A stretch of DNA of 64,000 bases from Bacteroidetes bacterium SB0662_bin_6 (GTDB taxonomy: Bacteria > Bacteroidota > Rhodothermia > Rhodothermales > VXPQ01): contig VXPQ01000046.1 of NCBI GenBank assembly GCA_009839485.1, forward strand, positions 1 to 64,000. Reading direction: 5' to 3'. Made by a program: the position numbers and the translations under genes. Every line of letters starts with the position of its first letter. Positions within the stretch are counted from its first letter, which is position 1. The notes beneath the pieces are model-generated. The model made no database searches, was not told the DNA's origin, and saw only the letters and a program-made list of their open reading frames with translations. Shown piece after piece: positions 1 through 9,162 of this stretch.

Positions 1-255
1 TCTCTTGGACAGAACTATCCGAACCCGTTCAATCCGGGCACTTCCATTTCCTGGATGCAACCGGTTTCCGGTCAGGTCCGGTTGTCTGTATACAACCTGC
101 TGGGGCAAAACATGGCTACGCTGGTGGATGGCCTGCGCCCGGCGGGCGAACATGAAGTACGGCTGGATGCCTCCGGGTGGCCCGGCGGGATGTACGTCTA
201 TGTGCTTGAAACAGGGACACACACGCTGACCCGGCATATGGTGCTGCTGAAATAA
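1..255 (+). CDS. C-terminal end of a secreted protein with T9SS type A sorting domain (partial)
   Basis: This open frame enters from the left edge and ends at a TAA; only the last 84 residues are visible. They contain the QNYPNPFNP block, then short beta-strand stretches (VRLSVYNLLGQ, GEHEVRLDASG, GMYVYVLE) and a basic end (HTLTRHMVLLK). This is the layout of the Por secretion system (T9SS) type A C-terminal sorting domain, which resembles FlgD Ig-like folds and directs export across the outer membrane, after which it is cleaved. The function of the cargo cannot be told because it lies outside the window. The domain supports a Bacteroidota-type host. Confidence 0.85.
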   Translation, partial: SLGQNYPNPFNPGTSISWMQPVSGQVRLSVYNLLGQNMATLVDGLRPAGEHEVRLDASGWPGGMYVYVLETGTHTLTRHMVLLK

Positions 256-369
256 TCGCGGCAGGTAGAAAAAATTACACGCTCCGGAATCCGGAGGAAC
301 CTTGCAGTTCTGGAACCATCGGCTAATGCCGATTTACTGTCGCTTTACAGGGGCGGAGTTTCAGAGTCC
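256..369. terminator. Convergent intergenic region with two small hairpins
   Basis: The 114 bp between the T9SS cargo gene (+) and the permease gene (-) hold two short inverted repeats: CTCCG/CGGAG around 282-296, and ATCGGC-TAAT-GCCGAT at 318-333 followed by TTTA. Their position between convergent genes suggests transcription termination for one or both strands. U-tracts are poor, so this is a weak call. Confidence 0.3.
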
Positions 370-2124
370 CTAATCTATCCCCGCCCTCGGCTGTGCGGCG
401 TTCTCCACCCGTATCGACAGAATATCGATGTCGTGATACTGCTGGTGGCGTATGGATGAGGCATAGTGGCGCAGCAGCCTCAGCGGGGTTTCTTCTCCGA
501 TGCTCGGCGCTCCCTCGTTGAGCATCACCATCTGGTCCTCGAGGTTCGTCTCGTCGGTCGTTGCGATGAACTCCAGGTCGGCCGAGTCGCCGTCGCTGCC
601 GGCGATGAGGAGCAGGCGGCGTTCGGAACCGTCCGTCTCTTCCTCCCCGCGCATGAGAATGTGTACGGTTTCCTCACCCACGGCGCGCAAACGCAGTTCC
701 ATCTCTTCGCCCAGATTCTTGCGCGCGGCGAACTTCACCATGAAGTCGTCGATCTCCGACAGGATCCCGGGCGTCAGCCGGGTCTTCAGACGTAACCGGC
801 GCCCCCCCAATATTTCCTCGAACATCGCGAGCAGAATCACGGTGAAGCCCCCGACGGTCATGCCGTTTCCGAGGAGTTCGGCCCATATACCCTGAAAGGC
901 TTCCGGGTAGATCCAGTCGAACTGAAACGCGAGCCCGATCCAGAAGGCGACGCCGACCACCAGGCCCTTGCGGAAATCCAGGCCGTCCTGCACCAGGATC
1001 TTCATCCCGAAGATGAAGATGAGCGCCACGATCACGACGAAGTACGCCGCGACGACGGGTCCCGGTATCGAGATGAGGAGATAGATGAACTTCGGCAGAA
1101 ACGCGAGCGCCATGAAGACGATGCCCACGCAGACGCCGACGCGGCGCGCGGCGACTCCGGTAAGTTCCGCGACGCTGATGCTCATGCCGTAGGTGGTGTT
1201 TGGGACCGTCCCCGAGAGGCCGGCCAGTAGATTGCCCAGGCCGTCGGCGGAAAGCGCGCCCTGGATGGACCGGAAATCGATTGCGCGCGGCCTGCGCCAC
1301 GAAACCCGCTGAATCGCAATGGTGTCTCCGAGCGTGTCCAGCGCACCCACCAGCGTCACCATAATAAAGGACGGCAGGAGCGCCCAGAACGCCGGGGAAA
1401 AAGTCAGGTCCACCCCGGGGTAGGCCAGTTGCGGCAACCCGATCCATGCGGCTTCCGCCACCGCCGACATGTCAAAGAACCCGAAACCGAAGGCGGCGGT
1501 CAGGCAGCCCGCCAGGATGCCGATGGCCGGCGCCCAAAGCCGCAATGCTCCGGAGAAGCCAAGCGGGACGAGGAGCATGACCAGCAGCGTCACGCTCGCG
1601 ACGACCGGGCCTGCGGCCGGCGAGACATCCGCGGGCACATCGGCCAGTTTGTTCAGAATGAGCGGGGAGATCGTCACCGGGATGAGTATGAGTACGGTGC
1701 CCGCTACCGTGGGTGTGAAGATGCGCCTCAGGAGCGCCATCCTCGCGGCAAGCACGAACTGAACCAGGGATGATACGATGATCAGGGTCGCGAGCATGGC
1801 CGGCCCGCCCTGTTCGAGCGCCGTCACGCTCACGGCGAGAAATGCGCCGGTGCTCCCCATGACGAGGATGTAGCCGGCCCCGATGCGCCCCACCTTGCGC
1901 ACCTGGATCACCGTCGTCACCCCGCTGATCAGGAGCGCCGCGAAGACGGCCCATGACAGGTAAGCGTCCCCGGCGCCTGCCACGGTGATCATGACCGTGG
2001 GCGTCAGGACGACGCTCGCGATGCAGAGGATGGCGTACTGAATCCCGAGTCCGACGGTGATCGGGAGGGGAGGACGCTCGTCAGGTTCGTATCGGACGTC
2101 CTGGCGGTTGGTGGTCGAGGCCAT
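370..2124 (-). CDS. NCS2-family nucleobase permease with extra C-terminal domain
   Basis: 584 aa. Residues ~20-440 form a polytopic membrane protein with 12 or more hydrophobic segments and the NCS2 (xanthine/uracil permease) signature, seen as GTVPNTTYGMSISVAELTG. Family members import uracil, xanthine or urate with H+ or Na+; the substrate cannot be fixed from sequence. NCS2 proteins are usually 420-460 aa. Here about 140 cytoplasmic residues follow, including RLRAVGEETVHIL and later LRLLRHYASSIRHQQ. The order of these segments recalls the N-box helix and the C-terminal helix of RsbW-type (HATPase_c_2) kinases, but the glycine-rich ATP-lid motifs (DxGxG) are absent. I infer a degenerate, probably non-catalytic sensory or regulatory domain. 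The gene is divergent from the MscS gene at 2313. Confidence 0.85.
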   Translation of the reverse strand: MASTTNRQDVRYEPDERPPLPITVGLGIQYAILCIASVVLTPTVMITVAGAGDAYLSWAVFAALLISGVTTVIQVRKVGRIGAGYILVMGSTGAFLAVSVTALEQGGPAMLATLIIVSSLVQFVLAARMALLRRIFTPTVAGTVLILIPVTISPLILNKLADVPADVSPAAGPVVASVTLLVMLLVPLGFSGALRLWAPAIGILAGCLTAAFGFGFFDMSAVAEAAWIGLPQLAYPGVDLTFSPAFWALLPSFIMVTLVGALDTLGDTIAIQRVSWRRPRAIDFRSIQGALSADGLGNLLAGLSGTVPNTTYGMSISVAELTGVAARRVGVCVGIVFMALAFLPKFIYLLISIPGPVVAAYFVVIVALIFIFGMKILVQDGLDFRKGLVVGVAFWIGLAFQFDWIYPEAFQGIWAELLGNGMTVGGFTVILLAMFEEILGGRRLRLKTRLTPGILSEIDDFMVKFAARKNLGEEMELRLRAVGEETVHILMRGEEETDGSERRLLLIAGSDGDSADLEFIATTDETNLEDQMVMLNEGAPSIGEETPLRLLRHYASSIRHQQYHDIDILSIRVENAAQPRAGID

Positions 2125-2312
2125 TGGGTTTTCCCGAAACGTCGTATTTGCACCGCGTGAAAGTCGGCGGCATCAGAGATAATGGGCGGGGCGGATAACG
2201 ATTCCCTGAAAGTTGGAGTTCCCCGGGACGCGCACTATACTTTGATCTCTGCCGTGACACACCACGCGGGCGGCTGTGCCGCCGGCGCCAACCGGGTAAG
2301 ACCCGTCCTGTC

Positions 2313-3203
2313 ATGACTCTGAACGAAGTGTGGGAACACGTACAAGCGCTCTGGGGGTTTGTCCTGATTAGCCCGCCCGGGGGCCAGGCCATCACGGTCG
2401 GGCAGGTCGTTCTGACCCTGCTCTTGCTGGTCGTGGGTTACTTTGCCAGCCAACTGGTGGGGGTTCTCGTCGTGCGGCGGCTGTCGAAAACGGAACTTCG
2501 CCCCGATACCGTGCAGACCCTGAAGCGGGTCGCGTTTCTGACGGCACTGGTGATGCTCTTTCTCCTCGCGCTGAACATTCTTGGCATTCCGATCAGCGCC
2601 TTTGCCTTCGCCGTAGGCGCCATCGCGGTCGGCATCGGACTCGGCGCGCAAAACATCATCAACAATTACATCAGCGGCTGGATTCTCCTCTCCGAGCGCC
2701 CCATCCGAATCGACGATTTCATCGAGTTCGACAACTGGCAGGGCTTCGTTGAACACATCGGCCACCGTTCCACACGCATCCGCCGCACCGACGGCGTGCA
2801 TCTGGTGGTTCCCAACAGCCACCTGCTGGAACGCACGGTGATCAACTGGGCGCTCATCGATCAGGAAGTCCGCGGTATCGTGCGCGTGGGCGTGGTATAC
2901 GGCTCACCGATCCGCCGGGTGTCCGAGCTTGTCCTGCAGGCCGTGACCGAACATCCGAAGGTCAAGCGGGAGCCCGGTCCCAGCGTGGTGTTCGAGGACT
3001 TTGGCGACAGCGCGCTGATCTTCGATGCCTATTTCTGGTGCGTCGTCACCGGCGACAAGATGTTGCGCGAGATTCGCGGTGACATTCGCCTGCGTATTGC
3101 CGACTTGTTTGAGGAGGAAGGGATCGTGGTCGCGTTTCCGCAGCGCGACGTGCATCTGGACACTCCGGCGCCGTTGGAGGTTCGGGTGGTGCCTGAGCCG
3201 TGA
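2313..3203 (+). CDS. Small-conductance mechanosensitive channel, MscS family
   Basis: 296 aa inner-membrane channel that releases solutes on hypo-osmotic shock. Two hydrophobic helices (~28-50 and ~68-90) precede the Gly/Ala-rich pore helix (AFAVGAIAVGIGLGAQN, ~92-110). The MscS beta domain follows, with the hallmark pattern of a polar residue after LLSERPIRIDDFIEF and VVPNSHLLERTVINW (~165-180), then the mixed alpha/beta C-terminal domain. The length fits compact MscS members (~280-300 aa). The start ATG at 2313 is the first in frame. It is divergent from the NCS2 permease and convergent with the aldehyde dehydrogenase, with only 20 bp to the latter's end. Confidence 0.92.
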   Translation: MTLNEVWEHVQALWGFVLISPPGGQAITVGQVVLTLLLLVVGYFASQLVGVLVVRRLSKTELRPDTVQTLKRVAFLTALVMLFLLALNILGIPISAFAFAVGAIAVGIGLGAQNIINNYISGWILLSERPIRIDDFIEFDNWQGFVEHIGHRSTRIRRTDGVHLVVPNSHLLERTVINWALIDQEVRGIVRVGVVYGSPIRRVSELVLQAVTEHPKVKREPGPSVVFEDFGDSALIFDAYFWCVVTGDKMLREIRGDIRLRIADLFEEEGIVVAFPQRDVHLDTPAPLEVRVVPEP

Positions 3204-3223
3204 GACAGATGCAGCATTCGTTC

Positions 3224-4714
3224 CTACGAAGCCACGTTATCCATCTGCGCTTTTTGCAAACGTCCGCTGTAGTCCACGTAGACGGTTTTCGTTTCCGTGT
3301 AGAAGTCGAACACCTCCCAGCCGCCGTCGCGGTGGCCGTTGCCGGTGTGCTTCACCCCCCCGAAAGGCATGTGCGCCTCGGCGCCGATCGTCGGCCCGTT
3401 GATGTATGTAATGCCCGCCTCGATATCCTTCATGGCGCGGTATGCCAGGCGTACGTCCTGCGTGTAGATACTGGAGGATAGTCCGTAGCGCGTGGCATTC
3501 GCCATGGCTACCGCTTCTTCGTAGGACGCGACCTTGAGTACGGAAAGCACCGGGCCGAAGATTTCCTCGCGCGCAATGCGCATTTCCGGCGTGACCCCGG
3601 TGAACAGGGTGGGTTCGAAGAAGAAGCCGTCACCAAGCGCTCCCTGCGCAGCCTGTTTTCCTCCCATACGGAGGGTTGCGCCTTCGCTGCGCCCGATCTC
3701 GACGTAGCGGGTCACCTTCTCCAGGGCTTTTTCGTTGATGAGCGGTCCGATGTTTACCCCCTCGTCGTTGCCGTATCCCAGGACGAGTTTCTGCGCCTGC
3801 TCGATGAGGCGCTCGACCAGGATATCGTGAATGGCTTCGTGCAGAATAAGCCGGCTGGTTGCGGTGCAGCGCTGGCCGGTGGTTCCGAAGGCGCCCCACA
3901 ATACGCCTTCGAGCGCAAGGTCCAGGTCGGCGTCCGACATCACGATTTGCGCATTTTTGCCGCCCATCTCGAGGGAGAGACGTTTATTCAGCCTTCCGCA
4001 CGCCTCACCGATTTTCGAGCCGGCGTCGTTCGAGCCGGTGAACGAAACGGCGTCGATGCCCGGGTGGTTGACGAGCGCTTCGCCGGTGGCGGCGCCTCCC
4101 TGCACCAGATTGAACACGCCGGCAGGCACGCCGGCGTCGGTGAAAAGGCGCGTAAGCAGCATGCCGCTGTGCGGTGCGTCTTCACTGGGCTTGAAGACGA
4201 TCGTATTCCCGCAAGCCAGCGCCGGAAATATCTTCCAGGTCGGCACGGCGATCGGAAAATTCCAGGCCGTAATGATGCCGACGGCGCCCACGGGACGCCG
4301 GATGCTCATGTTGAATTTGTCCGGCAGTTCGCTGGGCACCGTGCGTCCGAAGAGGCGCCGCGTTTCCGAGGCCGCATAGTATGCGGTGTCTATGGCTTCC
4401 TGAACGTCCCCGCAGGTTTCGGCGAAGGGCTTGCCCATTTCGCGGGTTTCCTCGAAGGCGAGCTCCCGTTTCCGCTCGGTCAGCAGATCCCCGATGCGCC
4501 GGAGGATTTCTCCCCGCTGCGGCGCCGGCGTATCCGACCAGGCGGGAAGGGTCTGGTGCGCGGCGGCGACTGCGGCGTCGATATCGGCTTGCCCGGATTC
4601 GGGAAAATGTCCGATGAGTTCCTGGGTACGAGCCGGGTTGAGCTTTTCGAACGTTGCGCCGTCGGCGGCGTCAAGCCAGGAGCCGTTCACGAAATTTCGG
4701 AATGGAACAGACAT
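3224..4714 (-). CDS. NAD(P)-dependent aldehyde dehydrogenase
   Basis: 496 aa, full length for the ALDH superfamily. Visible motifs are the cofactor-binding ITAWNFPIA and KPSEDAPHS, the FTGSNDAG turn, the general base Glu in LEMGGKN, the nucleophilic Cys in TGQRCTA, and the C-terminal EEIFGPV and MPFGGVKHTGNG. It oxidises an aldehyde to the acid. The overall pattern is closest in memory to ketoglutarate-semialdehyde/ALDH7-like groups, but I cannot name the substrate. It is divergent from the aminotransferase at 4804 across 89 bp; the two could share a promoter region and act on one amino-acid pathway, which is inference from position only. Confidence 0.9.
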   Translation of the reverse strand: MSVPFRNFVNGSWLDAADGATFEKLNPARTQELIGHFPESGQADIDAAVAAAHQTLPAWSDTPAPQRGEILRRIGDLLTERKRELAFEETREMGKPFAETCGDVQEAIDTAYYAASETRRLFGRTVPSELPDKFNMSIRRPVGAVGIITAWNFPIAVPTWKIFPALACGNTIVFKPSEDAPHSGMLLTRLFTDAGVPAGVFNLVQGGAATGEALVNHPGIDAVSFTGSNDAGSKIGEACGRLNKRLSLEMGGKNAQIVMSDADLDLALEGVLWGAFGTTGQRCTATSRLILHEAIHDILVERLIEQAQKLVLGYGNDEGVNIGPLINEKALEKVTRYVEIGRSEGATLRMGGKQAAQGALGDGFFFEPTLFTGVTPEMRIAREEIFGPVLSVLKVASYEEAVAMANATRYGLSSSIYTQDVRLAYRAMKDIEAGITYINGPTIGAEAHMPFGGVKHTGNGHRDGGWEVFDFYTETKTVYVDYSGRLQKAQMDNVAS

Positions 4715-4803
4715 CGTCTTGTTCGTTTGTTCATGGATTTAATCTGCGTCAATTCCGTACTATCTTCCAATATGTGTGGATCCGGTTTCAATAGCCTTTC
4801 GCC

Positions 4804-6003
4804 ATGTCCGAACGTATTCCGACGCATACCGCCGGCTTTATCAGCACACGGGCCCATAACACGAAGCCCAGCGGCATTCGCCGGTTCTTCGAGATAGCCG
4901 CCACGATGCAGGACGTCATCTCCCTGGGCATCGGCGAACCGGATTTCGTGTCGCCGCAGCCGGTCATCGATGCGGCCATCGCCTCGCTGCACAAGGGGCG
5001 GACCGGTTATACGTCCAATGCGGGGCTGCTCCGCCTGCGCCGGTTGATTTCGGAAAACCTGGAGCGGCGCTATGGTATTTCCTATTCCCCGCAGAATCAG
5101 ATCATCGTCACGGTAGGGGGCAGCGAAGCCATGCTGGTCGCCATGCTGGCGACGATCGATCCCGGAGACGAGGTGCTTATTCCCGAGCCCTGCTTCGTGT
5201 CGTACGGCCCGCTTGCGGAATTCGCCGGCGCAAAGGTCGTGTACATACCTACGAGGGTGGAAACCGGGTTTCAGGTGACCGCGGAGGATATTGCTTCCCG
5301 GATCACGCCTCGTTCGAAGGTGCTTTTTATCGGGTATCCGAGCAATCCCACCGGGGCGGTGCTCCGGCGCGAAACGCTCGAGGACATTGCGAAAGTGGTG
5401 ATCGAAAACGATCTGGTCGTGCTGTCCGACGAGATATACGACCGGCTGGTGTATGGCCGGGCGGCCGAAGAGGGGCATGTGAGCCTGCCGTCGCTGGACG
5501 GGCTCTACGAGCGCACGATCCTGGCAGGAGGATTTTCCAAAAATCATGCGATGACCGGCTGGCGGGTGGGCTATGCCTGTGCTCCGGAGGGCCTCAGCGA
5601 CGCCATGTACAAGATGCACCAGTATGTGGTGATGTGCTCGTCCACGATGGGGCAGGTAGGCGCTGTGGCGGCGCTTGAAGCGTGCGATGAGGATGTGGAA
5701 CGCATGCGCCGGTCCTATGACGCGCGCCGCCGTTTCATCGTGGACGGCCTGCGGGCCGCCGGGCTGCCGACCTTCGAACCGGAAGGCGCCTTTTATTGCT
5801 TTCCCGATATTACCTCCACGGGCTTGTCGTCCGAGGATTTCGCAGAACAATTGCTGAAGGAGGAACAGGTGGCATGCGTTCCGGGGGACGCCTTCGGGCC
5901 GAGCGGCGCGGGGTATGTACGCTGTTCGTACGCCACGGCCATGGATAAGCTCGAAGAAGCGGTGCGGCGCATTACGCGGTTTGCCGACCGGTGCCGGGCG
6001 TAA
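4804..6003 (+). CDS. PLP-dependent class I/II aminotransferase (aspartate aminotransferase fold)
   Basis: 399 aa. The N-terminal part shows LGIGEPDF and the GYTSNAGLLRLR substrate-side segment; PLP-contacting residues follow in VGGSEAM, GYPSNPTG and LSDEIYDRLVYG. The Schiff-base lysine is K246 in GGFSKNHAMTGWR, and the C-terminal Arg that holds the carboxylate is in YVRCSYA. It catalyses transfer of an amino group to a 2-oxo acid; family members include aspartate, aromatic and LL-diaminopimelate-type enzymes and substrate cannot be assigned here. It stands alone on the + strand, opposite the ALDH gene. Confidence 0.9.
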   Translation: MSERIPTHTAGFISTRAHNTKPSGIRRFFEIAATMQDVISLGIGEPDFVSPQPVIDAAIASLHKGRTGYTSNAGLLRLRRLISENLERRYGISYSPQNQIIVTVGGSEAMLVAMLATIDPGDEVLIPEPCFVSYGPLAEFAGAKVVYIPTRVETGFQVTAEDIASRITPRSKVLFIGYPSNPTGAVLRRETLEDIAKVVIENDLVVLSDEIYDRLVYGRAAEEGHVSLPSLDGLYERTILAGGFSKNHAMTGWRVGYACAPEGLSDAMYKMHQYVVMCSSTMGQVGAVAALEACDEDVERMRRSYDARRRFIVDGLRAAGLPTFEPEGAFYCFPDITSTGLSSEDFAEQLLKEEQVACVPGDAFGPSGAGYVRCSYATAMDKLEEAVRRITRFADRCRA

Positions 6004-6165
6004 GGTTCCGGCGCTGCGGGGGTAACAGGCTGTCGGGAACGTCCGGGGCGCTTTGCCATGAAACGATGCGCGCGCGGCGTCGTACGAGCACCCGCCATAC
6101 GGAGATCGTTTCCGAGCGTTCGCCGACCTTTGTGCTACTGTATTTGTTACTGTTTTGTAACGGGC

Positions 6166-7282
6166 ATGTCATATTCCCAGGACCATATCCATTCCCTTCT
6201 GGAGCGCGTGCGGGTGCTCGGAGGCTATCTTTGACGTCGATCGCCGCAGGAGTACGATCGAGGCGTTGAACGAGAAGCGCATGGATCCGGATTTCTGGAG
6301 CCATGCGGACGAAGCGCGCAAGGTCGAAAAGCAATTGTCGGTCGAGCAGGCATGGCTCGACGAGTGGGAAGATCTTTCCGGGCAAGCGGAGGACATCGAA
6401 ACGCTGCTTCTGCTTGCCGAAGAGGAGAGCGCTGATCTTGCGGACGAGATTCAGGCGGAAACCGCCCGCATGGAAAAAGCGCTGGAGAAGCTCGAGTTCA
6501 AAAATATGCTGGGGGAGCCGGACGACGAGCGGCACGCCATTCTCACGATCCACCCCGGGGCCGGCGGTACGGAGAGCCAGGATTGGGCGGAAATGCTTTT
6601 GCGGATGTATACCCGCTGGGCCGAGGGCAACGGCTACCAGGCCGAGCTGGTCGAGCATCAGGTCGGAGACGTGGCGGGCATCAAGAGCGCCAGCCTGCGT
6701 CTGGTCGGGCCGTATGCCTATGGCTATCTGAAGTCCGAAACGGGGGTACATCGGCTGGTGCGGATATCGCCTTTCGATTCCAGCGGCAGGCGGCATACGT
6801 CTTTCGCCAGCGTGTTTGTGTACCCGGAGATCGACGACACCATAGATATTGTGCTGAATCCGGACGATGTCGAACTTCAGACCTTCCGCTCCGGGGGCAA
6901 GGGTGGCCAGAACGTGAATAAGGTGGAAACCGGCGTGCGGCTCATCTGGAGCGGGAAGTTATCGAACGGCGAAGCTGCGCGTGTCGTCGCGGAATGTACC
7001 GAGGAGCGCAGTCAGTTGCAGAATCGGGATCGCGCCGAGACGATGCTCAAAAGCCGTATTTATCAACTGGAGCAGGACATCAAGGAGGCGGAAAAGAACC
7101 GGCTCGAGGGTTCGAAGAAGAAGATCGAATGGGGCAGCCAGATCCGATCATACGTGTTTCAGCCCTACACGATGGTGAACGATCACCGCACGGATATGAA
7201 GGTGACGGATGTGCAGGCGGTCATGAACGGGGATATCGAACCGTTTGTGAAGGCGTTTCTGATGCAGCGGACAGACGCATAG
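6166..7282 (+). CDS. prfB: Peptide chain release factor 2 (needs +1 programmed frameshift)
   Basis: RF2 recognises UAA/UGA and hydrolyses peptidyl-tRNA on the ribosome. The start ATG at 6166 gives 22 codons ending at an in-frame UGA (6232-6234). A +1 shift at CTT-TGA continues into the long frame that ends at 7282, giving about 371 aa, the usual RF2 size. That long frame contains the stop-codon recognition motif SPF (VRISPFDSSG) and the catalytic GGQ (SGGKGGQNVNKVETG). Annotating only the downstream frame from a TTG near 6266 would lose the N-terminal 30-odd residues. It is followed 12 bp later by nadB, likely co-transcribed. Confidence 0.95.
6219..6235 (+). promoter_or_regulatory. RF2 programmed +1 frameshift signal
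   Basis: The site reads CGGAGGCTATCTTTGAC. It has an internal Shine-Dalgarno-like GGAGG (6220-6224), a short spacer, the slippery CTT codon (6229-6231), the UGA stop (6232-6234) and a following C that makes a weak stop context. This is the arrangement established for E. coli prfB, where low RF2 stalls the ribosome at UGA and promotes slippage, so RF2 autoregulates its own synthesis. Confidence 0.95.
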
Positions 7283-7294
7283 ACGGACAGCGCC

Positions 7295-8878
7295 ATGGTC
7301 AAGGTCGACTTTCTGGTAATTGGCAGCGGGGTGGCGGGGCTTTCGTATGCGCTGAAGGTGGCCGAGCACGGTTCCGTGGCCATCGTTACCAAGAAAGAGA
7401 CGGCCGAATCGAACACGAATTATGCGCAGGGCGGGATTGCCGCCGTCATGGCGCCGCCCGATTCGTACAATAGCCATATCGAGGATACCGTGGCGGCCGG
7501 AGGGGGGCTTTGCGATCCCGAGGTCGTGCGCTTCGTGGTGGAAGAGGGGCCCGAACGGGTGCGCGAGCTGATTGAAATGGGCGCCGATTTTACGCGCCGG
7601 GACGGGGAACTGCACCTTGGGCGCGAAGGAGGGCATTCCGCGGATCGCATTGTGCATGCGGCGGATACGACGGGCAGGGAGGTGGAGAGCGCGCTCCTTG
7701 CTTCGGTGCGCAGGCATCCGAATATCGTAACCTTCGAATACCACTTTGCCGTCGAACTCATTACGGAGCATCATCTGGGGCAGCATGTCACGAAACTGCG
7801 CCCGGATATTCGCTGCTTCGGCGCCTACGTATACGATTCGAAGAAAGATCGCGTGGAAGTTTTTCTCGCCCGATCGACCTTGCTGGCCAGCGGGGGCTCC
7901 GGGGAAATCTATCTCCACACCACCAACCCGGACGTGGCCACCGGAGACGGGGTGGCCATGGTATACCGGGCCAAGGGCCGGATCGCGAACATGGAGTTCG
8001 TGCAGTTCCATCCGACGTCCCTGTATCATCCGGAAGCGGATTCCTTTCTGATCTCGGAGGCTGTGCGCGGGGAGGGAGGCCGGTTGTACAATATGAAGGG
8101 CGAGCGTTTCATGCCTTCCTATGACGGGCGGGAAGAGCTGGCCCCCCGGGATATCGTGGCCCGCGCGATCGACGACCAGCTCAAGCAGCACGGCGAAAAG
8201 TATGTGCTGCTCGATATTTCCCACCGGCCTGCCGATATGATCAGGGAGCGGTTTCCGTACATACACGCCACATGCCTCGGCTTCGGGATCGATATCACCC
8301 GGCAGCCGATCCCGGTCGTTCCGGCGGCGCATTATCAATGCGGCGGCGTGCTCACCGATCATGTGGGGCGCACCTCGATTGCAGGGCTTTTCGCTTGCGG
8401 GGAGGTGGCCTGTACGGGGCTGCATGGCGCCAATCGCCTGGCGAGCAATTCGATGCTCGAGGCGCTGGTGTTCAGCCGCCGGGCGACGAGTGCGGCGATC
8501 GAGTATGTGCGCGGGCAGTCTTTCAGAGAGGATATCCCGGAATGGGATGCAAGCGGCACGGAAAGCCCGCACGAATGGGTGCTTGTATCGCACAACCGGG
8601 ACGAACTCAGGCGGGTGATGTGGGACTATGTGGGGGTGGTGCGTTCCTCGCCGCGGCTGGACCGTGCGTTCCGCCGCACCAGACTGTTGTATGAGGAGAC
8701 GGAGGATTTCTACCGCCGGACCCGTGTTTCCGTCGAGCTATGTGAATTGCGCAATATGATTGCCGTAGCCTATCTGATCATCCGGAGCGCGCAAATGCGC
8801 CGCGAGAGCCGGGGACTCCATTACATGCTCGACTATCCTGCCCCGGTGGAAGAAGAAAAACGCCTGACGCTCATGTGA
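7295..8878 (+). CDS. nadB: L-aspartate oxidase
   Basis: 527 aa flavoprotein that oxidises L-aspartate to iminoaspartate in the first step of de novo NAD synthesis. The FAD-binding Rossmann motif is at the N-terminus (DFLVIGSGVAGLSYA), followed by ESNTNYAQGGIAA, the succinate dehydrogenase-like HTTNPDVATGDGVAM, MEFVQFHPTSLY, the active-site segment SEAVRGEGGRL, and PVVPAAHYQCGGVLTD with GLHGANRLASNS. The C-terminal helical domain is complete. Length agrees with NadB (~530 aa). nadA and nadC are not in the window. It sits 12 bp after prfB. Confidence 0.95.
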   Translation: MVKVDFLVIGSGVAGLSYALKVAEHGSVAIVTKKETAESNTNYAQGGIAAVMAPPDSYNSHIEDTVAAGGGLCDPEVVRFVVEEGPERVRELIEMGADFTRRDGELHLGREGGHSADRIVHAADTTGREVESALLASVRRHPNIVTFEYHFAVELITEHHLGQHVTKLRPDIRCFGAYVYDSKKDRVEVFLARSTLLASGGSGEIYLHTTNPDVATGDGVAMVYRAKGRIANMEFVQFHPTSLYHPEADSFLISEAVRGEGGRLYNMKGERFMPSYDGREELAPRDIVARAIDDQLKQHGEKYVLLDISHRPADMIRERFPYIHATCLGFGIDITRQPIPVVPAAHYQCGGVLTDHVGRTSIAGLFACGEVACTGLHGANRLASNSMLEALVFSRRATSAAIEYVRGQSFREDIPEWDASGTESPHEWVLVSHNRDELRRVMWDYVGVVRSSPRLDRAFRRTRLLYEETEDFYRRTRVSVELCELRNMIAVAYLIIRSAQMRRESRGLHYMLDYPAPVEEEKRLTLM

Positions 8879-9053
8879 GCGGTTTCCGGGCGCCTGCTTC
8901 TCCAGAGAGATTTTGCGTCGGACGGCCCGCAGATCCATGCCGGAATATTCGGAACAACCCCCATCAAGTCGTGTTCTACGTCACTGCGGAGCAATGTCCG
9001 ACCAGGCATTCGGCCCGAATTGGGCTGTCTGCCTCTGGTTGACATGATACGTA

Positions 9054-9081
9054 GGAGGCTTCTTCGGAAGCCGCCTTTTTT
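9054..9081 (+). terminator. Rho-independent terminator after nadB
   Basis: The stem GGCTTC/GAAGCC with a TTCG tetraloop (9057-9072), extended by GG/CC at its base, is followed by six T residues (9076-9081). A UUCG loop gives an unusually stable hairpin. It lies 175 bp downstream of nadB and 80 bp upstream of rimP. Confidence 0.85.
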
Positions 9082-9103
9082 GTCGTTGGCGTAGTACGTT
9101 AGC

Positions 9104-9136
9104 GCCCGCCCCGGTAATCGGGTACGGGCTTTTTTT
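9104..9136 (+). terminator. Second terminator or attenuator just upstream of rimP
   Basis: The stem GCCCG/CGGGC (9104-9108 with 9125-9129), with an inner CCCG/CGGG stem, is followed by seven T residues. Two intrinsic terminators lie in tandem only 23 bp apart. The second ends 27 bp before the rimP ATG, so it could serve as an attenuator of the nusA operon rather than only a backup stop. No promoter between the two is clear to me. Confidence 0.75.
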
Positions 9137-9162
9137 ATAACACGGGAGACGCGAAGCGATCC

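Noticed and set aside
8879-9053. Possible tRNA upstream of rimP, as metY in E. coli
   Set aside because: No cloverleaf, no T-loop GTTCGAATC-type sequence and no CCA-like end were found.
9039-9067. TTGACA box at 9039 as a promoter for rimP
   Set aside because: No acceptable -10 lies 16-18 bp downstream, and a terminator hairpin begins there.
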